A stretch of DNA of 10,507 nucleotides, taken from the NCBI GenBank assembly GCA_046756925.1, contig JBHHXH010000083.1, positions 1 to 10,507 on the forward strand, read 5' to 3'. Positions 1 through 7,253 of the stretch are shown here, one piece after another (positions within the stretch are counted from its first letter, which is position 1; every line of letters starts with the position of its first letter). The notes beneath the pieces are model-generated. The model saw nothing but the letters and a program-made list of their open reading frames with translations. It was not told the origin of the DNA and did no database searches. The DNA comes from JAJDBU01 sp046756925. Its GTDB lineage: Bacteria > Nitrospirota > Nitrospiria > SBBL01 > JAADHI01. Both the position numbers and the translations under genes were made by a program.

Positions 1-422
1 GGGAGGTGACGGTGGTTCTCGACAAGCACCGAATATTAGATATCTGTCGTTTCGTCCATGACGAGCCGACGCTCGACTTCGGTCTGCTCACGGATATCTG
101 CTCGATTGATTATCCCAACGAGATTCCGCGGTTTGAGGTGGTTTATCATCTCTACTCGATCGAAAAGAATCACCGGGTCCGTCTCAAAGCCCGAGTATCC
201 GAAGAAGACTGCACGATCGATTCCGTAGTGGATATCTGGAAAGGCGCCAATTTTTTAGAACGGGAAGTGTATGACATGATGGGAATCTTCTTTCACAATC
301 ATCCCGATTTAAGACGCATTTTAATGCCCGAGGATTTTGAGGAAGGCTACCCGCTTCGAAAGGATTTTCCAGTTGAAGGGATGGGATGGAGAGATCATTT
401 TGAAAATCTGTCGGAAGAATAA
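1..422 (+). CDS. nuoC: NADH-quinone oxidoreductase subunit C (partial, 5' end outside window)
   Basis: This is the 30 kDa subunit of complex I, a peripheral-arm protein that packs against NuoD near the quinone site and holds no cofactor itself. The visible sequence contains the family core: a segment reading FEVVYHLYS, then LEREVYDMMGIFFHNHPDLRRILMPEDF, and near the C-terminus YPLRKDFP, which is the hallmark NuoC signature. The reading frame is open to the left edge (GAG at 3-5). A GTG at position 6 lies inside the conserved N-terminal strand (EVTVVLD), so it is not a credible start. Standalone NuoC proteins are usually somewhat longer, so I infer that a few tens of residues lie upstream. The gene stops with TAA at 420-422, five bases before nuoD, and is not fused to NuoD as it is in E. 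coli. The upstream neighbours are presumably nuoA and nuoB, but they are not visible. Confidence 0.96.
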   Translation, partial: EVTVVLDKHRILDICRFVHDEPTLDFGLLTDICSIDYPNEIPRFEVVYHLYSIEKNHRVRLKARVSEEDCTIDSVVDIWKGANFLEREVYDMMGIFFHNHPDLRRILMPEDFEEGYPLRKDFPVEGMGWRDHFENLSEE

Positions 423-427
423 ATTGC

Positions 428-1690
428 ATGAATGATCCGCAGGACAATGCCGTCGGTCTCGACCATTACGGAGAGGACGATAACGACATAGAAGTCGATT
501 CTGTAGACGGAATACCGCAAAAGCGGGTTGAGGACCTTCTTTTGAATATGGGGCCTCAGCACCCTTCAACGCACGGCGTTCTTCGGATCGTGCTTGATCT
601 GGAAGGGGAAACGATTGTCAAGGCGACCCCCTATCTCGGCTACCTGCACCGCGGCGTGGAAAAACTGGCTGAAAATTCGACCTACAGTCAAATCATTCCG
701 CTCACCGACCGTCTCGACTACACCTGCTCCATGACCAACAATTACGCCTTTGTCCGGGCGGTCGAAAAGCTGCTGCAAATAGAAATTCCGGAGCGCGCCG
801 AATATATAAGAACCATTGTTGCTGAAATGCAGCGTCTGGCGGGGCATCTTTTTTGGTTGGGAACGCAGGCCCTCGATATCGGCGCCATGACCGTTTTTTT
901 CTATACCTTTCGAGAGCGGGAAGTGCTGCTCGATCTCTTCGAACTTCTCTGCGGCGCCAGGCTGACCATGAGCTATTACCGTGTTGGAGGGCTTGACCGT
1001 GATTTAACCCAGGAGATCGTGGACCGGCTCTCCCGGTTTCTAGAAACCTTTCCCAAAAAAGTGGATGAGTACAATACCCTTCTGGAGACAAACCGTATTT
1101 GGATCGGCCGTACCCGGGACGTCGCAGTGATTTCTGCGGAAGACGCCGTGAACTTCGGTTTAACCGGGCCCACTTTGCGGGGCTCCGGCGTGAATTACGA
1201 TGTGAGAAAGGCCGAGCCTTACGGCGTGTACGACAAGATCGAATGGGAAGTGCCCCTTGGAAAGCATTGCGACACCTATGACCGTTACTGGATCCGAGTG
1301 GAAGAAATGCGGCAGAGCGCCAAGATCATCAAGCAATGTCTGGATCGCCTTCCATCCGGACCGATTATCACGGACCTTCCGGAGATCGCTTATCCGCCAA
1401 GAAATAAGATACAAACCGATATGGAAAGCCTCATCCATCACTTTATGATCGCAACGCAGGGATTTAAAGTCCCTGAAGGAGAAGTCTATTGCGGAACGGA
1501 GGCGCCGAAAGGAGAGCTGGGCTTTTATATCAAAAGCCAGGGCGGGAACAGGCCCTACCGCTTGCGGATTCGTCCCCCTTCTTTCATTCATATGGGGGCC
1601 TTCGACCATATGGCGCGCGGATATATGATTGCGGACATCGTGACGATCTTTGGGACCTATGACATCGTGATGGGGGAGTGCGATCGATAA
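428..1690 (+). CDS. nuoD: NADH-quinone oxidoreductase subunit D
   Basis: This is the 49 kDa subunit of complex I, structurally related to the large subunit of NiFe hydrogenases. It forms most of the quinone head-group pocket between cluster N2 and NuoH. The protein has 420 residues. The signature GPQHPSTHG is at 42-50, where His49 matches the quinone-binding His of Thermus Nqo4. HRGVEK is at 74-79, and the Tyr of RLDY (Tyr98) matches the second quinone ligand. Further conserved blocks include AGHLFWLGTQALDIGA, GLTGPTLRGSGVNYDVRK and RIRPPSFIHM, and the chain ends in the usual GECDR. The hydrogenase NiFe cysteines are absent, as expected. The start ATG has GGAAG at 413-417 ten bases upstream, inside the end of nuoC. 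The first 30 or so residues are strongly acidic and precede the conserved domain; they look like a lineage-specific extension. A 54-base spacer without a gene separates it from nuoE. Confidence 0.98.
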   Translation: MNDPQDNAVGLDHYGEDDNDIEVDSVDGIPQKRVEDLLLNMGPQHPSTHGVLRIVLDLEGETIVKATPYLGYLHRGVEKLAENSTYSQIIPLTDRLDYTCSMTNNYAFVRAVEKLLQIEIPERAEYIRTIVAEMQRLAGHLFWLGTQALDIGAMTVFFYTFREREVLLDLFELLCGARLTMSYYRVGGLDRDLTQEIVDRLSRFLETFPKKVDEYNTLLETNRIWIGRTRDVAVISAEDAVNFGLTGPTLRGSGVNYDVRKAEPYGVYDKIEWEVPLGKHCDTYDRYWIRVEEMRQSAKIIKQCLDRLPSGPIITDLPEIAYPPRNKIQTDMESLIHHFMIATQGFKVPEGEVYCGTEAPKGELGFYIKSQGGNRPYRLRIRPPSFIHMGAFDHMARGYMIADIVTIFGTYDIVMGECDR

Positions 1691-1728
1691 ACGCGCGTCC
1701 CTGTGGATGACGATCGGGGAAAGAATCG

Positions 1729-1742
1729 GGAAGAGAAGAGAG
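1729..1742 (+). promoter_or_regulatory. Purine-rich ribosome binding site setting the nuoE start
   Basis: A stretch containing GGAAGAG and GAAGAGAG lies immediately before the ATG at 1745. An in-frame GTG at 1703 would add 14 highly charged residues, but it has no clear Shine-Dalgarno sequence in front of it and the extension does not resemble NuoE. The purine-rich block therefore favours the ATG at 1745. Confidence 0.6.
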
Positions 1743-1744
1743 AT

Positions 1745-2284
1745 ATGAAACTGAAAGTGCTGTCCGAAGACGCAAAGCGGAGAATTGTTGCGGAGTTTCC
1801 GAAATACGCCGATAAGCGTTCGCTCACCTTACCTGCCTTGCGCATCGCCCAGGAGGAAATCGGCCATGTCTCGGAACCCGCCATGATGGATGTCGCCGAA
1901 CTACTCGAATTAACGCCGGTTCAGATCTACGAAGTGGCCACGTTTTATACCCAATTCAACTTGAAACCCGTGGGAAAATACCTAATTCAGGTTTGTAAAA
2001 CCTTGTCTTGCGCCCTCGTTGGAGCCGAATCCATTATCGACCATCTTCAAAGCCGGCTGGGGATCGTTATCGGAGAAACCACCCAAGACGGTCTCTTCAG
2101 CATCAAGCTGGTGGAATGTCTCGCAGCCTGCGGGAGCGCCCCGATGATGCAAATCAACGATCGCTACTATGAGCAATTGAATATGGAAAAAGTCGACAAA
2201 ATCCTCGATGATTTAAAGCGTGACGGCAAGAGCGATTTGGCCACCGGCCCCTTTATGCTGCCGGTACTGCAGGGACGGAAATAA
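1745..2284 (+). CDS. nuoE: NADH-quinone oxidoreductase subunit E (24 kDa, [2Fe-2S] N1a)
   Basis: This is the thioredoxin-fold ferredoxin subunit of the NADH-dehydrogenase module. It carries the off-path [2Fe-2S] cluster N1a next to the FMN of NuoF. With the ATG at 1745 the protein has 179 residues, normal for bacterial NuoE. An N-terminal helical part (about 1-75, with LPALRIAQEEIGHVS and VQIYEVATFYTQF) precedes the cluster domain. The four ligands are all present: Cys84 and Cys89 in VCKTLSC (C-x4-C), and Cys125 and Cys129 in VECLAACGSAP (C-x3-C). The stop codon TAA (2282-2284) shares its last base with the ATG of nuoF (TAATG), which suggests translational coupling and equal amounts of the two partners. 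NuoE-like proteins also occur in formate dehydrogenases and hydrogenases, but the surrounding nuo genes settle the assignment. Confidence 0.97.
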   Translation: MKLKVLSEDAKRRIVAEFPKYADKRSLTLPALRIAQEEIGHVSEPAMMDVAELLELTPVQIYEVATFYTQFNLKPVGKYLIQVCKTLSCALVGAESIIDHLQSRLGIVIGETTQDGLFSIKLVECLAACGSAPMMQINDRYYEQLNMEKVDKILDDLKRDGKSDLATGPFMLPVLQGRK

Positions 2285-3585
2285 TGTCTAAATACGAATT
2301 GGTCTTATTGAAGAATATGGCGAGACCGGGTTATACCGGATCCCTTGCGGATTACCGCCGGGTCGGGGGATATACCGCATTCGAAAAGGTCTTAAAAGAA
2401 ATTCCCCCATCCGAAGTAATCGATATTGTGAAGAAATCAGGTCTGCGCGGAAGGGGAGGCGCCGGATTTCCGACCGGTTTAAAATGGAGTTTTATACCGA
2501 AGGATCACAAAGGTCCCAGATATCTCTGCTGCAATGCCGACGAAAGCGAGCCCGGCACGTTTAAAGACCGACAGCTGATCGAGCGGGATCCGCATCAAAT
2601 GTTGGAAGGCATCGGGATCGCGTGTCATGCCATTCGTGCAAGCTATGCCTATATCTATATTCGGGGCGAATTCGATCTCGGGAGTGAAATCATCGAAAAA
2701 TCCCTCCGTGAAGCCTATGATGCAGGCATCTTCGGGAAAAATATTTTCGGCTCGGGTTTCGATCTTCAAGTCGTGCTTCACCGGGGCGCGGGTGCCTATA
2801 TCTGTGGCGAAGAAACCGCCCTCTTGGAATCGATCGAGGGAAAACGCGGCAAGCCCAGGACCAAACCCCCTTTTCCGGCGATCCACGGGCTCTACCAAGA
2901 ACCGACCGTGGTGAATAATGTGGAAACGCTGGCGAACCTGCCGCAGATTATTCACAAGGGCGGCGCGTGGTACGCAGGCATCGGCACCCCAAAGAGCACG
3001 GGGACGCGGGTTTTTTCCGTGAGTGGTCATGTGAAACGTCCGGGGAACTATGAAGTGCCCTTGGGGATACCGCTTCGTGAAATGATTTACGACATTGGCG
3101 GCGGTATCCGGGGGGATAAACAATTAAAAGCGGTGATCCCAGGTGGTGCGTCCGCGCCCTTTTTGAAACCGGAACATTTGGACACCCCGATGGATTTCGA
3201 ATCGATCAAAGACGTCGGTTCCATGCTGGGCTCAGGCGGTGTGACGGTAATGGATGAAGATACCTGTATGGTCTGGGCCGCCATGAACCTCATGGAGTTT
3301 TTTCACCACGAATCGTGTGGGAAATGTACGCCTTGCCGCGAAGGAAGTGCATGGATTCTTCAAATCCTGCGAAGAATCGAAGGGGGTCATGGCAGACCGT
3401 CGGATATCGACCAACTCGAACTATTGTGCCGGCGTATCGAAGGGAAGACGGTCTGCGCCTTCGGAGAAGCGGAGGTCGGTCCGATTTTGTCGACCATAAA
3501 ACTCTTTAAGGATGAATATGAAACCCATATTCAAGAAAAACAGTGCCCATTTAGACCGAATGCTTCATTGGTCATTGCCCATTAG
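2284..3585 (+). CDS. nuoF: NADH-quinone oxidoreductase subunit F (FMN, NADH site, [4Fe-4S] N3)
   Basis: This is the 51 kDa subunit that binds NADH and FMN and begins electron transfer. The protein has 433 residues, typical for the family. The glycine-rich GLRGRGGAGFPTGLKW (53-68) is the NADH/FMN-binding loop, followed by CNADESEPGTFKDR (83-96) and AYICGEETALLESIEGKRGKPR, the second nucleotide-binding signature, with its acidic residues intact. Cluster N3 is ligated by Cys345, Cys348 and Cys351 of ESCGKCTPCREG and by Cys391 of the motif KTVCAFGEAE. There is no fused NuoE domain and no extra ferredoxin domain of the kind seen in electron-bifurcating hydrogenase HydB subunits. This favours a simple NADH-oxidising enzyme. 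The start overlaps the nuoE stop by one base. TAG at 3583-3585 is followed by a 14-base gap to nuoG. Confidence 0.98.
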   Translation: MSKYELVLLKNMARPGYTGSLADYRRVGGYTAFEKVLKEIPPSEVIDIVKKSGLRGRGGAGFPTGLKWSFIPKDHKGPRYLCCNADESEPGTFKDRQLIERDPHQMLEGIGIACHAIRASYAYIYIRGEFDLGSEIIEKSLREAYDAGIFGKNIFGSGFDLQVVLHRGAGAYICGEETALLESIEGKRGKPRTKPPFPAIHGLYQEPTVVNNVETLANLPQIIHKGGAWYAGIGTPKSTGTRVFSVSGHVKRPGNYEVPLGIPLREMIYDIGGGIRGDKQLKAVIPGGASAPFLKPEHLDTPMDFESIKDVGSMLGSGGVTVMDEDTCMVWAAMNLMEFFHHESCGKCTPCREGSAWILQILRRIEGGHGRPSDIDQLELLCRRIEGKTVCAFGEAEVGPILSTIKLFKDEYETHIQEKQCPFRPNASLVIAH

Positions 3586-3599
3586 GAAGAAACTGCGAG

Positions 3600-6203
3600 A
3601 TGGCGAAACAGATTCGACTTAAAATCAATGGCCAGGAAATTGCTGTTGCCGAAGGAACCCTGCTGATCGAGGCGGCCAAGCACGTCGGAGCGGAGATTCC
3701 GCATTTTTGCTATCACCCGCGCCTCAAGCCGGACGCAAATTGCCGGATGTGTTTGGTCGAAATCGAAAAGATGCCGAAACTTCAAACCTCGTGCAGCACC
3801 CCCGTGTCGGAAGGCATGGTGGTCTGGACCCAGTCCGATAAGGTGCTGGAAGCGCAAAACGGCGTCATGGAATTTCTCCTTGGGAATCATCCGCTCGACT
3901 GTCCCGAATGCGATCAAGGTGGAGAATGTCAGCTTCAAGATTTCGGCCACCAATATTCACCCATGGTCGGCGGTTTTGAGGAGACCAAGCGGGTTTTTAA
4001 AAAGGAATATTTCGGACCCTTGATCGAAAAAGAAATGAACCGCTGTGTAAGTTGTTTGCGTTGCGTCCGCTATTGCGACGAGGTGATCGGGTCCTACGCT
4101 TTGGGTTCGATGAACCGGGGATCCATGCATGAAATCGGCGCCTTTGCGCGACAAGAGCTGGAGTGCGAATATTGCGGCGGATGCATCCAAATCTGTCCCG
4201 TGGGCGCCCTGACCTCACGTCTTTCGATGTACGACACCCGTACATGGCAGCTGAAAAAGACCGAAACCGTCTGCAACTATTGCGGGGATGGATGCACCCT
4301 CACCTTGGAAGCGGCCAAGGATAAAATTACGCGGGTCGGCTCCGAGATGGGAACCGGCAGAAACGGCGGCGACCTTTGCGCTCGGGGCTTCTTTGGTTAC
4401 GGGGCCATCAACCATCCCGCCCGCTTGACACGGCCCATTCTGAGAATGAAAGACAAATCCTTGGAGGTGACCTGGGACTGGGCGCTTTCGAAGGCGGCCG
4501 GCGGTTTGAAATCCATCAAGGAAAAGTACGGCCCCCAATCGATTGGGGGCGTCATTTCAGCCCATTGCACGAACGAAGAAATCTATCTATTTCAAAAGTT
4601 GATGCGGGACGTGATCGGCAGTCCGCATATCGACAGCGCCGCTCGCTACGGTTATATCAATGCCCTCGCCGGACTCCATGAGGTCTTCGGTTCGGCGCGA
4701 TTGATCGATTACGAAGATATCGCACAAGCGGATGTGCTCCTGGTGATCGGTGCGGCATTGACGGAAACCAATCCGATTACCGGTATCCAAGTAAAGCGGG
4801 CCAAATCCAATCACGGGGTGCAATTGATCACCGTTGATGCGACAAACGCTCAGCGGGAAACCTATATCAGCCATCTCCCGAACCTGGCCAATCAGCATCT
4901 CCAAATTCGTTTTGGAACGGAGGGCTCGGCCATTATCGGTTTGGTGAAGGCGATATTGGCATTCGGGGCTGTCTCCGAGGCGCCGGGTGAGTTACTTGAA
5001 AAAGTCAAGACCCAGGTGGACTGCATATCCTTTAAAGACATCGAGTCGACCACTGGCATCGGCGAGGCCATGTATCGTGATGCGGCCCGTGTGTATGCGG
5101 AAGCCGGCAGAGGCGTGATGATCGTCGGACGCGGCGTCCTGAGAGGAGGGGACGGATACCGGAATATGCGAAAGCTTGCGGAGCTTTCAATCCTTGCGGG
5201 ACAGGTTGGGAGAAAAGGAGTCGGCATCCTGCCCCTGGCGATGGAGAACAACGCCTTCGGCGCCGTCGAAATGGGAGGGGTGCCCGAGTTTCTCCCCGGT
5301 TTTCAGAGGCCTGCGGAAACACAGAGAGGCCATACCATCGTTGAGATGGTCGAAGCGGCGGCGCGCGGTGAAATCAAGGCCCTATATCTGGTGGGAGAGA
5401 ATCCCTTACGCGCCTTCCCTCAAAAGCGGGTTGCCGAAGCCTTGGCACAAGTCGAACTCCTGATTTGTCAAGACATATTTCCTTCCGAGACCACGGACAT
5501 GGCCCATATTCTCCTGCCGGCGTCGAGTTATGCCGAAAAGTCGGGGCGCTTTACGAATCATGAGGGAGAAATACAAAAGGTGCGTCAGGCCATCGAGTCG
5601 CAGGGAAATGCAAAGCCGGATTGGATGATTCTTTCTATCCTTTCGAATAAGATCAAGGAAGAAAACGCGCTTCCCTATTTTAAACGGATTGGTTATAAAT
5701 CTCCCGATGAGGTGTGGAAAGAGATCCTGATGTCCCTGCCGCCCGAATGGCCCCACGGCACGGAAAAAACGATCTTGGAAAACATTTCGGCTTATGCCGA
5801 ACGCGCTGTTGTGCGCTACGGCTTGCAGCCGGTCGTCGCAGTGAATGGCGAATGGGACCTGCAGGTCGGGCAGCACCTTTATCATGCGGGAAAAATGTCG
5901 GTTTACGCACAAGGCTTGATGGAACTGCTCGATCAAGAAATGGTCTTCATCCACCCGGACGATGCGGAGCGGCTCAATCTTGAAGAAGGTGAAATTGTCG
6001 AGTTGAAGAGCCAAACAGCCGAAGATGCGGTCAGGCTTCCGGTGCGGTTGAGTAAGAAAATAGGCGTGGGGACCCTTTTTGTGCCCGAGCATTTCAATGC
6101 ATCGATAAAAAAACTCCTGCCATTGGAAATCGATCCAGTGACCCACGTGCCTTACGGGGAGCGCGGCCGTGTGTCACTTTCTAAAGTACTGACGAGTGTA
6201 TAG
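3600..6203 (+). CDS. nuoG: NADH-quinone oxidoreductase subunit G, formate-dehydrogenase-like with an extra [4Fe-4S] motif
   Basis: This is the largest peripheral subunit of complex I and relays electrons from NuoF to NuoI. It has 867 residues. Domains in order: a plant-type [2Fe-2S] ferredoxin (about 1-80; Cys37, 48, 51, 65; cluster N1b); the His-Cys3 cluster N5 (His97, Cys101, 104, 110 in HPLDCPECDQGGEC); two complete CxxCxxCxxxC motifs (Cys149/152/155/159 and Cys189/192/195/199); a CxxCxxxC...C cluster N7 site (Cys225, 228, 232, 260); then a molybdopterin-oxidoreductase fold (about 275-640) and a C-terminal molybdopterin-dinucleotide-binding domain (about 750-865). Canonical NuoG has only three cysteines in the first of the two paired motifs and one in the second. 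Here the complete pair resembles FdsA-type formate dehydrogenase or Fe-hydrogenase. The residue where FDH has catalytic Cys or Sec appears to be Gly351, so catalysis at Mo is unlikely. The start ATG has AGGAAG (3584-3589) ten bases upstream. Confidence 0.95.
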   Translation: MAKQIRLKINGQEIAVAEGTLLIEAAKHVGAEIPHFCYHPRLKPDANCRMCLVEIEKMPKLQTSCSTPVSEGMVVWTQSDKVLEAQNGVMEFLLGNHPLDCPECDQGGECQLQDFGHQYSPMVGGFEETKRVFKKEYFGPLIEKEMNRCVSCLRCVRYCDEVIGSYALGSMNRGSMHEIGAFARQELECEYCGGCIQICPVGALTSRLSMYDTRTWQLKKTETVCNYCGDGCTLTLEAAKDKITRVGSEMGTGRNGGDLCARGFFGYGAINHPARLTRPILRMKDKSLEVTWDWALSKAAGGLKSIKEKYGPQSIGGVISAHCTNEEIYLFQKLMRDVIGSPHIDSAARYGYINALAGLHEVFGSARLIDYEDIAQADVLLVIGAALTETNPITGIQVKRAKSNHGVQLITVDATNAQRETYISHLPNLANQHLQIRFGTEGSAIIGLVKAILAFGAVSEAPGELLEKVKTQVDCISFKDIESTTGIGEAMYRDAARVYAEAGRGVMIVGRGVLRGGDGYRNMRKLAELSILAGQVGRKGVGILPLAMENNAFGAVEMGGVPEFLPGFQRPAETQRGHTIVEMVEAAARGEIKALYLVGENPLRAFPQKRVAEALAQVELLICQDIFPSETTDMAHILLPASSYAEKSGRFTNHEGEIQKVRQAIESQGNAKPDWMILSILSNKIKEENALPYFKRIGYKSPDEVWKEILMSLPPEWPHGTEKTILENISAYAERAVVRYGLQPVVAVNGEWDLQVGQHLYHAGKMSVYAQGLMELLDQEMVFIHPDDAERLNLEEGEIVELKSQTAEDAVRLPVRLSKKIGVGTLFVPEHFNASIKKLLPLEIDPVTHVPYGERGRVSLSKVLTSV
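4531..4550. repeat. 20-bp perfect palindrome inside nuoG
   Basis: The sequence GCCCCCAATCGATTGGGGGC equals its own reverse complement over all 20 bases. Symmetry breaks at the flanking bases (G on both sides). It falls in frame within the nuoG segment encoding YGPQSIGGV, a normal part of the family, so it does not disrupt the protein. It could be chance, a protein-binding site, or a strong mRNA stem in which the central bases form the loop. No function is assigned. Confidence 0.5.
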
Positions 6204-6225
6204 CGTCGTCCCAATAGGAAAATAA

Positions 6226-7245
6226 ATGGATTTAATGATCGACATCGTTGTGATTCTGCTTCAAATCGCCGCCGTGTTGGGAGTGGTCCTCACCCATGTC
6301 GCCTACCTGACCTATGCGGAACGCAAGATCTTAAGCGACATGCAAGACCGCCTTGGCCCGATGGAGGTCGGACCGCACGGACTGCTTCAACCCCTTGCCG
6401 ACGGCTTAAAGCTCTTCTTTAAAGAGGATATCATCCCGGCCGGTGCAAATAAGATTATCTTTTCAGCCTCGCCGATCCTGGTTTTGGTGCCGGCCTTAAT
6501 CGGTTTTGCCGTTGTCCCCTTTGGAAGGGACAGCCTCCTGATCGGAGACATCGAGGTCACTCCCTACATCACCGACATCAACATCGGCGTGTTATACATC
6601 CTCGCCTTTTCTTCTTTAGGGGCCTACGGTATCTTGTTGGGGGGATGGGCGTCCAATAGCAAGTATGCGCTCTTGGGGGGGCTCCGGTCCGCCGCACAGG
6701 TCATTAGTTATGAACTGCCCTTGGGCTTGGCCTTGGTCGGTCCTATTCTCCTTTCCGAATCCCTTTCGATGATGGAGATGACGCAGGCCCAAGGAGGCGG
6801 CATCTTGCGCTGGTTTGTTGTCACGCAGCCCGTGGCCTTTGTGATTTACATGATATGCGCTATCGCCGAGACGAATCGTTTGCCTTTCGACCTGCCGGAA
6901 GCCGAAAGCGAGTTGGTTGCCGGTTTCTTTACGGAATATTCCGGAATGCGTTTTTCCTTCTTTTTCTTGGCCGAATATGCCAATATGATCCTGGTTTCTT
7001 GCATTGCGGTGGTCGCCTTCTTAGGCGGGTGGCAGGCCCCTTTTACATTCCTGGAGTTCATTCCGCCGATTGTTTGGTTTTTGGCGAAGGTGTATTTTTT
7101 ACTCTTTTTTTATATTTGGCTGCGCGCCACCGTGCCGCGGCTTCGATTCGATCAATTGATGGCATTCGGATGGAAAATCATGTTGCCGCTTTCCCTGGTG
7201 AATGTCTTGGTCACCTCGACGGTAAAATATTTTTTGAACCACTAG
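6226..7245 (+). CDS. nuoH: NADH-quinone oxidoreductase subunit H
   Basis: This is the ND1-type membrane subunit that anchors the peripheral arm and forms most of the quinone access tunnel; it lies in the cytoplasmic membrane. It has 339 residues and about eight hydrophobic helices. Family signatures are intact: YAERKILSDMQDRLGPMEVGPHGLLQPLADGLKLFFKED (30-68); the acidic loop AETNRLPFDLPEAESELVAGFFTEYSGM (214-241), whose glutamates help couple quinone chemistry to proton movement; and RATVPRLRFDQLMAFGWK (300-317). AGGA at 6216-6219 lies six bases before the chosen ATG; a second in-frame ATG three codons later would change little. The gap from nuoG is 22 bases. TAG at 7243-7245 overlaps the ribosome binding site of nuoI. 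An open frame running antisense or out of frame across its 3' half is not a gene. Confidence 0.98.
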   Translation: MDLMIDIVVILLQIAAVLGVVLTHVAYLTYAERKILSDMQDRLGPMEVGPHGLLQPLADGLKLFFKEDIIPAGANKIIFSASPILVLVPALIGFAVVPFGRDSLLIGDIEVTPYITDINIGVLYILAFSSLGAYGILLGGWASNSKYALLGGLRSAAQVISYELPLGLALVGPILLSESLSMMEMTQAQGGGILRWFVVTQPVAFVIYMICAIAETNRLPFDLPEAESELVAGFFTEYSGMRFSFFFLAEYANMILVSCIAVVAFLGGWQAPFTFLEFIPPIVWFLAKVYFLLFFYIWLRATVPRLRFDQLMAFGWKIMLPLSLVNVLVTSTVKYFLNH

Positions 7246-7248
7246 AGG
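7244..7248 (+). promoter_or_regulatory. Shine-Dalgarno AGAGG setting the TTG start of nuoI
   Basis: AGAGG begins within the stop codon of nuoH and is followed by five T residues and then TTG at 7254. This is a standard spacing. No ATG or GTG exists in the nuoI frame at a sensible distance: the frame upstream runs through nuoH, and the first downstream ATG (codon 27, 7332-7334) would remove conserved N-terminal sequence. The Shine-Dalgarno therefore decides the TTG start. Confidence 0.65.
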
Positions 7249-7253
7249 TTTTT

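Noticed and set aside
1703..1744. GTG at 1703 as an earlier start for nuoE, adding 14 residues
   Set aside because: The extension is a charged non-conserved string, and the ATG at 1745 has a much better Shine-Dalgarno sequence and gives normal NuoE length.
2479..3123. Long minus-strand open frame opposite nuoF
   Set aside because: It is a shadow of nuoF codon composition; the translated sequence is unlike any family I know and lacks start signals.
5170..5188. Seven-base inverted repeat (GAAAGCT / AGCTTTC, 5-base loop) that could be a hairpin
   Set aside because: It is short, inside nuoG, and not followed by a T run; arms of this length arise by chance in a window this size.
5406..6146. Long minus-strand open frame opposite nuoG
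   Set aside because: It lies antisense to a strongly conserved coding region, its translation shows no recognisable domain, and no ribosome binding site or promoter supports it.
2284..6203. Idea that nuoEFG here encode a separate NAD-dependent formate dehydrogenase or bifurcating hydrogenase rather than complex I
   Set aside because: The FDH catalytic Cys/Sec position in the large subunit appears to be Gly, there is no hydrogenase H-cluster domain and no extra ferredoxin domain on NuoF, and the genes sit inside a collinear nuoC-to-nuoK operon.
7087..7113. T-rich tracts near the end of nuoH that could resemble terminator tails
   Set aside because: They encode the Phe/Leu/Tyr residues of a membrane helix and have no GC-rich stem before them.
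6855..7253. Open frame continuous with nuoI reaching about 400 bases upstream into nuoH, suggesting a longer NuoI or a fusion
   Set aside because: The upstream translation has no NuoI similarity and lies entirely over the well-conserved 3' end of nuoH. NuoI reaches its normal length from TTG 7254 with a good ribosome binding site.
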